A stretch of 64,000 nt of DNA from Magnolia sinica. Lineage: Eukaryota > Streptophyta > Magnoliopsida > Magnoliales > Magnoliaceae. Shown in pieces: positions 12,271 through 23,080 of this stretch (position 1 is the stretch's first letter; each line of letters begins with the position of its first letter). The DNA lies in NCBI RefSeq assembly GCF_029962835.1, contig NC_080586.1:67767501-67831500 (forward strand), written 5' to 3'. The notes beneath the pieces are model-generated. The model was given only the letters and a program-made list of their open reading frames with translations. It ran no database searches and was not told where the DNA came from. The position numbers and the translations under genes are program-made.

Positions 12271-12803
12271 TGTCCCACTAGGCGTGCCACAAACGATGTT
12301 GGTGTAGTTTTCTTTGATCACGTGTGTGCTTATCTTGGTGTGCGGGGGCATGCCAAGATCGATGTGGGTCTAGTCCAAACCATGATCACTGTTGACCCCT
12401 GACATAGAGATAGATCGGCGTTGGGTCGATCGACTACCATTTATTCAGACAATTTTGTACTTATGTTAAACCATGCAATTTGCAAAGGCTAGGGTTCCCC
12501 CTCCAATGAGGTCTTTTTGCCTTGTCAATCAATGACTTTCGAAGATGCCGTAGTTGTATGATTGAATGGTCGACAATAGATGGAGATGGATGCGGATTCC
12601 AAACGTAATCAGTCACAATTTCTTATCACTGAGGTGAGATCGTCGGTGTTGGCTAAGAGTAGCAACAACATTGTGCTGGTGAGCAGGGTGTTGGCAATTT
12701 CAGATATTACAAAAAACTAATGTCGACCTAGCATATGAGCGTAAGCGAACAAGTCCTAAGGCCAACAATATTCTTTCAATTCGGCACGCATGTACTGATG
12801 TAA
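12271..12803 (-). repeat. Gypsy primer-like site and first part of right (5') LTR
   Basis: 12271-12289 on the minus strand reads TGGCACGCCTAGTGGGACA, like the sequence beside the LTR in many Tat-type elements. The LTR end on the minus strand is CCAACA at about 12297. The LTR continues to 12803, is interrupted by the PIF/Harbinger element, and resumes at 21668. TAA at 12801-12803 is the PIF target site. Confidence 0.65.
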
Positions 12804-12817
12804 GGGCCCGTTTGGAC
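12804..12817 (+). repeat. Left terminal inverted repeat of PIF element
   Basis: GGGCCCGTTTGGAC, a perfect 14-bp match to the right end in inverse; the match decays after that. Confidence 0.92.
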
Positions 12818-15800
12818 AGGTGGATTCGCCCGTATTAAGAGGGAATGGACGGGATTGGATGGTCAAATCCAGCGGTCATCATATGATAGCCTATTTGGGC
12901 GGCGGACTCTGTCAGGTGGATAGGGTATAGCGCTGGATTGAGGTGATGAGACGAGGGATAGAGCAAATCCGTCCCTGTATTTCTCTCTGCAGGTGATATT
13001 TTCTCGAGCCCATCCCTGCATCGTCTCAGTCCATCATACGGACCGCGGATGGGATTGCATGTCATCACTTGCTGGCGGGAGTCATGGCGGGAGGAGGGTT
13101 TTCTGCTGAAATCCTCCTATAAGTTCAGTTCTTTCAGGTCATGCTATGGCCATATTCATCTACCGGTCGAGACCATCGCGAGCTCACGGATGGGAAGAAA
13201 TCTGAGGTATGTCTTCTTCATCGCCCCGGGCATGAGAACGCCCTGTTGTGGTTGTCGACTGGTCCTGCATGTTCTTTATTGTTATATTTCCGTGGTTTCT
13301 GCGAGGGCAAATGGGGGTTTTTCATGCCTGTGATGTAACCCCTATTATCCCTAGGCTTAGTCCCTCCGAGATGCATCTGTGCTGTCTGGGAAGATGCCAT
13401 GGCTTCCGAATTTGAATCGAATAGGTGTGCATGTTGGATCTCTGTATCACACTTCATATATACTGTCTCTTTTCTTCTTCATATGCTTTAATCTTTCTGT
13501 AGGCCAATTTCGCATTAGTGTTTCGCATATTTGAGGGTTTTTCGATTTTGTTCTTACATTCTATGCCATATCAGAAAATTGGGGGTTTTGCGTAATCTTA
13601 ATAAATTGGTGGATTTTGGCCATTTGAGTTTTCTGTGTACTGCTGTTCATGATTTCTGTTAACTTTAATCGGGCCTTATTTCAGAAACATGGCATATGTC
13701 GATTCATTGGACTGCAAGTTCTGCTCTTTCTTCTTGTTGCATGTTTGTTAGCCTGGAGATGGTTACTATTTGCAGTCTGTTAAGAGGTATCCACCATTTA
13801 CAAACAATGGTGGATACTAGAGAGGTTGTTTTCGTTTTTTCTTTTCTTTCTTTTCCGTTTTTGCTTTTTTCATGGCCAGCTGCCTGGACGTGTACCCAAA
13901 CCAATTTACTTACCGGGTCCAAAATGACTTCAACCTATACCAGTTAGTATGTGGGAGGGACCTTTGTTTTTTCGTTATTGAATTATGCTATCGAAATTCT
14001 AGTGGAGCATCCTCATTAAAATCCAGGTTTGTAGAGGAATCTGTTGCTTATTTGTTCTCTATGGATCTCTGGTATGGTTACTCTTATCTAATTTGTTGGT
14101 TTCATTGACTTGAAGTACATTGATCTCATCTATTGGAGTTGAGACCGATCTCTGGTACGGTTACTCCCACCCATTTTGTTGTATTCTTTCAAATAGATGT
14201 GGCTATATGGTTTCTGTTTATTAGATTCTGTGCAATTTCAGCTTCACATTTCAAATTTCGGTTCTCATGCCATATTGGAATATGTTGTCATACTTTTTTT
14301 CTTCATAATGCATCAAGGTGGCAGCTCTTATACTCTTGTATTATCCCTAAAATTGATGGTACACACAGTCCTCATGATTTTCTATTTTTTTATTCTCTGC
14401 AATCTCATCTTACCCGATGTTTGGGTTCTTTGACTATCTTTGAATTTGGCATAGACTGAACTCCATGATTATCTGGTATTTATATTCTGTACAATTTCAT
14501 CTTACCCAAAGTTTGGGCTATTGAATATGAATGAACTTTTTGTTTTATGGGTTTTGATTCAATATGCATGGAGGTGGCAGCCGTTATACTCTAGTAATTT
14601 CTTTGATCATCTGTTTTGATTCAACATCTGCTCTCACGCCATCTTTCATATATTTTGTCATTCTGTTTTGATTCAACATCTGTTCTTCTGCATGTTCTGT
14701 ACTGATGTGCAAAGATTGCTCACGATTTTCTGCTTCTTAGATGCCCTGACAATCTCATCTTACCCAATGTTTGGGTTCTCTGACTGTCATTGAATTTGGC
14801 TTTTCTTTATTATCTAGTATTTAATCTTACCAAAAGTTTGGTTATTGAATGTGAGTGAACCTTTTGTTATACAGTGGGTCTGCTTCAATATGCATGAAGG
14901 TGGCAAAACTATATACTCTAGTATTTTCCCATATTAAGATCTGTTTTGATTCAAAATCTGTTATCATGCCATTTGAATATTTTGACATGGAGGTTTCCTT
15001 CATTATGCATAAAGGAATTAGCTCTTGTACTTTAGTGTTTAGTGTTGAAATTGGTGTTCAAAGATTGCTCACGATTTTCTGATTTTTAGATTCCTTGACA
15101 ATCTCATTTTACCCGATGTTTGGGTTCTCTGATTGTCTTTGAAATTGGTTCGGATTGTTCTTCATGAATATCTGGTTTTCTACATTCTCTAGCATTTCAT
15201 CTTACCAACAGTTTGGTTATTGAAAATGAGTTTAGTTATTGGCCTGGGTTGTTCTTCATGAATGTCTGGTTTTTATATTATGTGCAATTTCTTCTTAACC
15301 AAAGTTTGGGTTCTCTGATCATGTGTTTTAAAGAGCATTTTTTTTTCATATGATCTTTCACCAATATGCATACAGTTGGCAAATGTTATAATGCAGTATG
15401 ATGTCTGTATTAGATAAATTTTTCATTCGGAAACTGAATTTATATTTCAGCCTTCCAGCAAATTTTTCGAATATCGTATAAGTTAATGACTTCGAAAAAA
15501 ATATGGGACAATTTTACATCTTGATTATGCAGGGAAAACACTCAACAGAGTCATATAATTTGCTGACCATTCTCTCGTCTGCAGCGAAACCACATAAACG
15601 GATACGGTATGTTGCTGTTTGCATTCTGTAAGCTCTCTCTCATCTATCATGTCTTCTTCTTGTTCCTGTATGGGTAACTGATAAAGCATATTTAGGGCCT
15701 GTTTGCACAGGAGACATCTTTTCATTGTGTGCAATCAGGGCCCATGGTTCAATTATCTACAGGTTCATCTAAGTTCCCTTTTAACCCCATTGGATGGGCC

Positions 15801-17121
15801 AGAGGAAACAGATACTGATGGAAACGCCCATTGTTGAAATCACTCTAAGCCCCACCTTGATGTTTATATCCATCCAATCCGTTCATAAGGTTAATTCCAA
15901 CTGAATGAATGGAAAAATAATATCATCCTGATCCAAAGCTCCTGTGGCCAACTAGAAGGTTTCAACAGGTTACCATTCAATATACTCTGTTTCTTGTGGT
16001 GTGGACCACTTGAGTTTTGGACCTCCCTACTTTCTCTGCCAAAAAAAATATGGTGAAACGAATGGACGGAGTGGATATAAGACACAAATAATAATGGGTA
16101 CCACAGTACTTGGGGTTGCAGCAATCCTTTACAACCCTCAGTTGCAGTTAGTGCTCTTCCGTCCTTTCCATATCTGCCAGATGCCTGGTGGGGCTACCGC
16201 AACGTTCATGAGAAATCCACCCTGTGTATACGTTTTTTAAGATCATTTTAAGACATATGACCTAAATTGAGGTGGATCCTAACTCAAGTATGCCTGACGA
16301 GAGGAAACAGTGGAGATTCACTGTCTATGTTAAGATTTGGAAATTAATATATACGTAATTACGAATTGATCTTAAAAGGTTTAAAAACATGATTTGTACA
16401 ACTATACACTCCTATCTTTTGAAAATCCCAAACTTTACCACACTTGAGTCTGCAAAATGTGTTCCTCAAGGTGGTGCAAACCTATTGGAAGGTTGAATGT
16501 CAGATGCACATGATGGGTGGAATTTTTTAACTGGATGGATCATTAATTATGTTCACCCACAAACAACTTGAGACCACCTGTTCTTCCATCGATATGAAAT
16601 CTCGAATATATATATAAAGAGAGAGATAGTACCTTCGGGCCAATTTTTTAATTCTTGCAACTAATCTTATAAGCAGGGGTTATTAGAGACCATTATTAAA
16701 ATATAATTGTTCGGCAAGAGACTGGATAAATTTTTTTTAGTTATTTTTTGAGTTATGACCTAATGAACTACCAAATGAATGGATGGCATGGATTAAACAC
16801 ATATTGATGGTGGAGCAAAGGAAATTTACATCCTTCCACTGTTTTCTTCAACGGTCCACAAATGAATAGATCTATAAGGTTTATTTCCACTTTACTTTTC
16901 TACCACCTTTCATTACGCATCAAACGACTGGATGAATTTTCTTTCTCAGCAGGGCCTACGAATAGTAGGCACTGCTGTTGTTGACACTTTTCTATGCATG
17001 CCATTGATGGTTGCTCTAAGCTCAGTTAGAACTCACAAGTAAGCATTATAGCCACTGTTAGAGGCCGACCATGGAGGTTTAAGTAGTCATATACATATAT
17101 ACCTCCATCCAATATTTAGAT
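12818..17121 (+). other. Long 5' non-coding region of PIF element
   Basis: No convincing coding sequence. A possible TATA box (TATAAG near 13119) is followed by a plausible splice donor near 13206 (GAGGTATGT), so this may be the promoter plus a long 5' intron of the transposase gene. T-rich sequence 13450-15500 holds the higher-order repeat listed separately. 15850-16103 is a copy of the 'gatgtttatatccatcc' inverted-repeat family. 16600-17100 has AT-rich low-complexity DNA. The intron idea is inference. Confidence 0.5.
14300..15400. repeat. Degenerate higher-order tandem repeat, about 350-bp period
   Basis: The block 'caatctcatcttaccc(g/a)atgtttgggttct' recurs at about 14400, 14750 and 15100. 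Each is followed by a second block 'tcttacc(a/c)a(a)agtttggttattgaa', and is preceded by 'gcaaagattgctcacgattttctg' or a relative. A third element, 'catgaaggtggca..ttatactctagta', recurs near 14310, 14570 and 14890. Copies are strongly diverged. Confidence 0.7.
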
Positions 17122-17193
17122 TTGTACCCACTGTTGCTTGCAATGTATATTTATGAGAAATACACACGTGAGAGTGTAGGTTATCTGTTGACG

Positions 17194-18595
17194 ATGGATT
17201 CGTCAGATGAGGAATCAGCAGATAGTACAATTGTCTTTCAAGCGGTGGCAGCTTATGTGCAGGTTGTTGGGGAATATTGTCATACGTACATGTTCAAGCA
17301 ACCGGCGCGTCATGGGGATGATGAGCGAGCAAGGTTCATCAATTCTATTATTCGGGCTAGCGACAAAGATTGTGTAGATCAGCTTAGGATGAATCGAGAA
17401 TCCTTTTTTGAACTGTGTGCGCTGCTACGCGAGAAGACACGACTCCGTGATACGCGTAATGTTAGTCTTGAAGAACAATTAGTTATTTTCCTTCACACGT
17501 TGGGACACAATGTTCGTAACCGGGTCATGGGTCATAGATTTATCTAATCGAGTGAGACAGTCAGTCGGCACTTTCACCGTGTGCTGCAGGCAATTATATC
17601 AATGTACCCTGATTTAGTTAAACCGGCCATCATAGAGCCGTCGTCAGAGATTCAAACAAATCCAAATTGGTCTGCTTACTTTAAGGTATATTTGTTATAG
17701 GTGTGTTTTCTAAGTCCGTATTTTTTATTTCCTTCCAATGTACGGTCACTTCATGGTTGTCGATTCTTCACATTTAGGATTGCGTCGGTGCAATTGATGG
17801 TACACACATTCCAGCGCATGTGTTGGCGGTTGACCACGCGAGCTTCAGCAATCGCAAGGGGGTGCTCTCCCAAAATGTACTGGCAGCGTGTACTTTCGAT
17901 ATGAAATTTACATATGTGTTGGCCGGTTGGGAGGGTTCTGCTTCGGATGCGAGAGTGCTACATAATGCATTGACCCGATCAGATGATCCCTTACTTGTGT
18001 CAAACGGTACTGTATATCTGTTATGAAAGTGCCTATCTAATTGTTAACTATGACTGTATCCAGTTTTTCACTTAATATATAACCTTGATTCGAATGTATA
18101 GGAAAATATTATGTTGTCGACGCTGGATACGCTCATTCACCTGGATTTATGGCTCCATACTGGGGCGTTCGGTATCACTTACAAGAATATCAAACCGGGA
18201 GAGCTCCTGCGAACATGAAGGAGCTGTTTAATTACCAATATGCACAATTGCGCAATGCAATCGAGCGATGTTTCAGTTTATTGAAAGGCAGATTTTCCAT
18301 CTTGAAGAGCGCTATGCAGTACGAATTTCAAACACAAGTCGAGATTGTGATAGCCTGCTGTGTCTTACACAATTATATACATGTCCAAAATGAGTCTCCA
18401 CAGGACAGTGATTTCGCTACTATATCTGGTGTTGATGTGGAGGGTATCCCAACGCCACAAGAGCTATCAAGAAATTACGAGCGGCAATGGTTACTTCGAG
18501 TAACGCAGCGTGAAAAAGATGCTTGGAATTGAATCAACAATGACATTGCAGCGAGAATGTGGGCAGATGCTCAACAAAATAGTAGGAGCAGATGA
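17194..18595 (+). pseudogene. PIF/Harbinger DDE transposase (HARBI1-like), two nonsense codons
   Basis: Three exons, 17194-17685, 17778-18006 and 18102-18595, with GT-AG introns that join in frame. The start at 17194 (MDSSDEESAD) is chosen over 17122 because the sequence before it looks like leader. An N-terminal helical region (MNRESFFELCALL) precedes the DDE_Tnp_4 catalytic fold: first Asp in GAIDGTHI, second Asp in WEGSASDARVL, Glu in LRNAIERCFSLLKGRF. All three acidic residues are present. A TAA at 17545-17547 breaks GHRFI/SSETVSRHF, and a TGA at 18530-18532 cuts off a conserved-looking end (DIAARMW) that runs on to 18595. Both fit C-to-T changes. The enzyme would cut and join element ends in the nucleus together with the SANT partner encoded next to it. 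Confidence 0.92.
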
Positions 18596-18824
18596 TGATA
18601 ATTTCAGTTTAATTTTCATACATAAGTTGGTGATGCTATATTTTAGGTTTATTTAACGTCGAAAACTAGTGAATTATGGTCATCGAGTTACACACTTGGT
18701 GGTTTGTTAGATTGTTATAAGGACCTGTGAATTTATATTATATAAGCCTATCTTAATATTTGCTGTTTTAATGATTATAGTTGCAATTTGCAAAAAAATC
18801 ATACCTACTTCATATTCAGGTGAA

Positions 18825-19977
18825 ATGACAGACTCCTTTAACGAAACATCCACACCGACCCAGTCACCGGTAAAAACACCGCCGGTAGCCACCCGATGTT
18901 CACCACGTGTGAAAACCATGAAATCTCTCGCGGAGCCTTCATCTAGAGCGCCAAAGATCAAATGGACAAGTGCTATGGACCAGATACTGTTCGACACTTT
19001 CCTCGAACAGGTCGCACTAGGCCGTAAGGCTGATAACGGATTCAAGCGGGAGGCGTACCAGATTGCGGCCGACGAAGTTACAAAGCACACTGGGGTATTT
19101 GTCACATGGCAAAACGTGTTCAATCGGGTGAGATATTACAAGCGAGAGTATACTGCAGTGAAGGACATGCTGGCAGCGAGTGGCTTCGGTTGGGACACGG
19201 AGAGGATGGTTGTGACAGCCCCTGATGAAGTCTGGGAGCAATATCTCAGGGTACGTTTTACTGGTTTTGAATTTCCTATCATCCATCTCTATGTAATATT
19301 TACTCATTATTACACCTGTCTTATTCCTCTGGCAGTCTCACCCAAATGCTGCTAGACTCCGCGGTAAACGAATCGACAGGATGGATGACCTCGCAATAAT
19401 ATGCGGATCTGACCAAGCCACGGGTCGCTACGTACGAGGCAGCAGGAGTATGGCCGCGTTGGCATCTTCTTCTCGTCTACAGCGAGACCTTAATGAAGCA
19501 TGGAATTCTGTTGATGACGATATGGATGATACGATAGATCTATCAGAGGATTACGTCACAGTCTCCACAGGGACCATTCCATTACCATCGGACAGTCCTG
19601 CGACGGGACATCACGGGTCCCGTGACACTCCCACTAGCATTCCTGATTCCGATGGTACTCGCGGAGGGATAGTAACAAGGAAACGATCGCGCCCGCCTCG
19701 TCCATGTGATGTACTCGGGGCCTCATTGAATACCGTTGCCGAGTCAATGATGAAATTTGGGCTTGGCAAACAGGTTAATCGTACTAAGACAGTACTTGAT
19801 GTGCTCGAGGAGGTGAAAGGCCTGAATACCAAAGAATTTATCGATGTTGGTGAGATCCTGAGTAAGGACAAGATGTTGGCGTCGTTCTTTGTTAGTCTTT
19901 GACCTGAGTGCCGAGTGGAGTGGTTAAAGGAAAAACTCCGTGATCATTTTGGTGATGGAGGTGCTAGTTCTATATGA
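18825..19977 (+). pseudogene. PIF/Harbinger ORF1: Myb/SANT-like DNA-binding protein
   Basis: Two exons, 18825-19250 and 19336-19977, joined in phase 0 (CTCAGG|GTACGT ... GGCAG|TCTCAC). After a Ser/Thr/Pro-rich start, the Myb_DNA-bind_3 domain runs from WTSAMDQILFDTFLEQV through FKREAYQIAADEV and WQNVFNRVRYYKREY to EVWEQYLRSHPNA. A low-complexity acidic/Ser region, a basic RKRSRPPRP stretch (possible nuclear signal) and a C-terminal helical domain follow. A TGA at 19900-19902 interrupts the usual end, and the frame continues ...ECRVEWLKEKL to a TGA at 19975-19977. In this superfamily the partner binds subterminal DNA and brings the transposase to the nucleus. It is encoded 230 bp downstream of the transposase on the same strand. 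Confidence 0.9.
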
Positions 19978-20365
19978 CAGGGTGTGGTCAATGGGTTTGT
20001 TTTGCTGGTTTTTATTTTGGGCATGTAATAACTTATATTGTTTGTCATGTTTGTTTTTGTATACTGATAGGTTTTTTTTTTCTTTTAATATTTTGGATTT
20101 TTGTGTGATGGAATGGTATGCCTAACGTATACCAATATGACTGCTATTTTAATGACTAAGTATGTTATGGAAGCAATTCGGTATATCTACTCACATGCTT
20201 GCATTACGCACATTAACTCAGATTGGATTAGTCAGTTCATATAATGCAGGAAGGGTACGTACATACGACTTTGATATTCAGAATATATGATTAGTATTGC
20301 TTATTTGAATTACGGATGTTCATTCTTTCATATATCAACTACATGATCTATGCATGCCATTGCAG
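19978..20365 (+). other. Spacer before third PIF gene
   Basis: AT-rich, no coding sense seen. It ends 'catgccattgcag' directly before ATG 20366, which looks like a 3' splice site, so the third gene may have an upstream exon or an intron in its leader. Inference only. Confidence 0.4.
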
Positions 20366-20776
20366 ATGGGTAAAGAAAAGTTTTACGCTGTCCTTGTCGG
20401 ACGACGCCCTAGGATATATAACACTTGGGATGAGGCGTGTGTAGAAGTTGAGGGATACAGTGGCGGTAGGCACCGCGCGTTTCGAAACTGGAAGGAGGCC
20501 GTAGAATGCTGGGACAGTTTTTTCCGCAAGGCATGTGAACCATCCAGACCACTACCAGCGTCTCCGTGTTTACAGGTTGCCGCTGCATCTGCTGAGATCG
20601 AGATCCAGCACGCTACAACTGGGTTTACCCATTAGTCGACCCATACGAGACAGGAGGTGCTGGAGAGGGCGACATCGACTGATGATCTTGATCAATCGGA
20701 TAATGAGAAAGTCCTTGCGATTTTCGTGGGGCTGCTGATTCTCTTTTTTGCATTGCTTATTATAATTAAATTTTAA
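20366..20776 (+). pseudogene. Third PIF gene: RNase H1 N-terminal/viroplasmin-like domain protein with hydrophobic tail
   Basis: ATG 20366 (an in-frame ATG also lies at 20354). Residues 4 to about 52 match the hybrid-binding domain of RNase H1 N-termini and caulimovirus viroplasmin: KFYAVLVGRRPRIYNTW, then EVEGYSGGRHRAF and EAVECW. The usual Gly before IY is Arg. In RNase H1 this fold holds RNA/DNA hybrids or double-stranded RNA. A Pro/Ala/Ser-rich linker follows. A TAG at 20633-20635 stops the frame, but it stays open beyond for 46 more codons: an acidic stretch (STDDLDQSDNEK), then about 19 hydrophobic residues (VLAIF...LLIII) and a KF end before TAA 20774. That is the shape of a tail-anchored membrane protein. 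No RNase H catalytic domain is present. I know of no such gene as a standard part of PIF/Harbinger elements. Alternative: a captured host exon. Confidence 0.75.
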
Positions 20777-21247
20777 ATATTATTGTTCTAACTTTGATTA
20801 TTTCTTTGACTTATGTTTATGGTTTTTGTGGACTATAGCCATGTGATGGTTTAGTATATTATAGGCTACGAGTAGGTTTTTGGAAATCCTTTGTGGTATT
20901 GATATCTGTCGACACCTATAGTTTTAATTTTGACATGGATGTTTTAATTCTATCGGCTTGAAATGAACGGAATGGATGGAACACATTCATGAATGTGCGG
21001 CCCATATTTGACATGGACAGTCCCTGAGGAATATGTTGAAATCGTTTTGCGTAGTGAGATACGCCTTAAACACTCCAACGTTTATACAGTGGGCCCCACC
21101 AGCAATGTTACAACTTCAGATCTCGCTTGCGTCTTTTGTAGACAATGATTATTTTGAAATTTTCACATCCATTTTGTAGATAGGCAAAGATCAAGTGGAC
21201 CACACAGTGTTTACGAGTTTCTGTACTGACCATTGGATTGGACAATA

Positions 21248-21280
<33 letters not shown>

Positions 21281-21650
21281 GGACAGTGTGGATGAGACAT
21301 TGGTTTGGACGGTACCCATTAAATGGCTTGGATGAGACACAGACATCTTGTGCCCTGTGGGATACCCAATCCCGTCGAATGCACCCTTTCAAATACTGAC
21401 AGTGACCGTCAGTTATTTATTCTAGACCGTCCAAACACTCCTGTAGTTGGATTGCATGGGATTGCATGCCCGGCCAAACATCCACCGGATCTAGGACGGT
21501 TGGATTTGCCCGCCCGTCCAAACGCGCACACGATTTATGTGCTAGATCGGCTAATCCAGCTGGATAGGAGACGATCCACTGTTCTGCAATAAATCGCATC
21601 GTTTTCTGTGCAAGCCAACCTACTACCATCGACTCCACCCTAATATGCCC
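20777..21650. other. Right non-coding part of PIF element
   Basis: Contains a (TA)n microsatellite at about 21246-21280, pieces related to the genome-wide 'gtggataagac..' family, and right subterminal CGTCCAAAC-type motifs (about 21427, 21513; CGGCCAAAC about 21473). No gene seen. Confidence 0.6.
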
Positions 21651-21664
21651 GTCCAAACGGGCCC
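21651..21664 (-). repeat. Right terminal inverted repeat of PIF element
   Basis: GTCCAAACGGGCCC, the inverse of 12804-12817, followed by target-site copy TAA 21665-21667. Confidence 0.92.
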
Positions 21665-21667
21665 TAA

Positions 21668-22171
21668 AGGAATTACAATGCTGGATCAAAAACTGTGAAT
21701 TAGTCAAGTAAGGTCGGCTGGTGGCAAGGACGGACTGACGCTACTTCTATACTAATGGTCCACGATTGATGCGTGGGGAAGAACTAAGCTAAGATGCTAC
21801 ATTAAGATAATCACCATTATTGCATCGGTGAAGGATTTGAGTTTGCATTAATTGAGGTGATGGGCGTGTTTGCTCGTGTTGTTTATAACTTCTCCTACTG
21901 AAGGTTGAAGAGAACTCTAGTAGCCCACGTAGTGCCTCCATGTGTATCCAGTCAGGCAAGAACGGTTACCATTCTCTCAGTCATGATTTGCCTCAGTCAA
22001 ACATACTTTTATGATGAAGCGTACATGATAACTATTCATTTTTATTCGGATATTACTTTTGTAATATATATTATCTAATTTTTTAACGTTGCGTGATAAC
22101 TAAATAAATATATGCCACGTGTAACAATTTGTGTCGTCAACATGATTTGCTAGATTTTGGTATAAATAACA
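21668..22171 (-). repeat. Second part of gypsy right LTR
   Basis: Continues the LTR broken by the PIF element. Its last about 140 bases match the left remnant at 2065-2218 with similar spacing, ending at about 22168-22171 ('tataaataaca' against 'tataaaca' on the left). Together the two parts give an LTR of roughly 1.0 kb. Confidence 0.7.
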
Positions 22172-22849
22172 GTTTTTCTAATATAAAAGGTGAGGCCCGC
22201 CAGATGCACGGATTGACTTTTGTGCTGGACGTAACAAAAGAAAATGAAAAATCAACGGTATACAATCAACCCACATGCGTCTCAACCGGATGGGTGGGCC
22301 AGGGACGTCCCAGATCCCATCTTAAGGGCAGCCTATGGGCCCATGTACTGGTGATCTAAACCGCTGATCTCGTGAACTTTACTCTGGGTGGGTGAGTCTC
22401 GAAAGTTCTTCTTAATTGCTGTACAAATAGACGGTTAAGAAAAAATACAGCAACTGGCCCACGAAAATGTCGTATGATTTGATGGATAGGATTGAACATT
22501 CATGAAGAGTTTTGGCTCATCCACCATCTTCAGTGGTTCCCATAAGATAAACCGTCTGGATCAACGGAATATGAGCCCCACTTGTATAAAATGGATGAGA
22601 TGCATCAGGACTCAATCAATTCCTCATCAGCCTGGGATGCCCGTGGGCCCCACCGTACTAACCAAATCATGTTGCGTCTATTAGTCGTCTCATGATTTCT
22701 GCATCCGACGTAAAGTACTTCTTCCGTCTCTGCAATAATGTGTCTGAGTAGAACCTTGATACTCTGGCCGAGTGTGATGGATGATATGCATGCACTCAGA
22801 TATAAATGCCCAGATGTATCAAAAACCAGATATGGTGTTTGTTCGATCA

Positions 22850-23080
22850 CATAACTATCGGATTGGTGGACATTAATTCAACGGCTGAAATGAAAACTAT
22901 CCATTTGGTTCAATTTCAGGAAACAAGTCTACACATTGTTCAATCTGATTTTGGACTGTGACTTATTTACAGTTCGTTACGCACTTTATGCGGCTTACTT
23001 TCAGTTAATTTATGCCACGTGTACAATTTGTCTGGCTGCGTATCAAGCGTAACCAGATTATCAAATGACTCCTCCTCTTT
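22850..23080 (-). mobile_element. MITE family A, copy 1 (partial)
   Basis: Reverse complement starts GGAGGAGTCATTTGATAATC at 23080 and then shares 'ccaaaatcagattg', 'cttgttt..tgaaat' and 'accaaatggat' in order with the copies at 23463 and 63225. The other end is not resolved. Confidence 0.6.

Larger units (their letters stand above)
12804..21664 (+). mobile_element. Complete-ended PIF/Harbinger DNA transposon, 8861 bp
   Basis: Terminal inverted repeat GGGCCCGTTTGGAC at 12804-12817 and its reverse complement at 21651-21664, flanked by TAA on both sides (12801-12803, 21665-21667), the 3-bp target site typical of the superfamily. Inside are a DDE transposase, a Myb/SANT-like protein and a hybrid-binding-domain protein, all on the plus strand. 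Degenerate copies of CGTCCAAAC lie near the right end (about 21427, 21513 and 21648) and may be transposase sites. The element sits in the right LTR of the gypsy element. It is long for the family because of about 4.4 kb of non-coding DNA before the transposase. Confidence 0.93.
2065..22171 (-). mobile_element. Degenerate Ty3/gypsy (Tat-like) retrotransposon, nested
   Basis: Minus-strand element with left LTR remnant, polypurine tract, antisense PMD gene, truncated pol, gag, primer-like site and a right LTR. The right LTR is split by the PIF/Harbinger insertion. Left and right LTR ends share 'tatatgccac', 29 bases of matching spacing with mostly C/T and G/A changes, then 'tgctagattttggtataaa'. 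This level of divergence means an old element. RNase H and integrase are missing. The Tat-lineage call rests on the antisense extra ORF and the GGCACGCC..GTGGGAC-type primer region, and is moderate. Confidence 0.8.

Noticed and set aside
13049..14459. Short plus-strand frames as an additional PIF gene
   Set aside because: No family resemblance, frames overlap each other, and composition is T-rich non-coding with a tandem repeat.
20366..20635. Endogenous caulimovirus (viroplasmin domain)
   Set aside because: No coat, movement or reverse transcriptase sequence of that group lies nearby, and the gene sits inside a complete PIF/Harbinger element. RNase H1-type domain in a transposon fits better.
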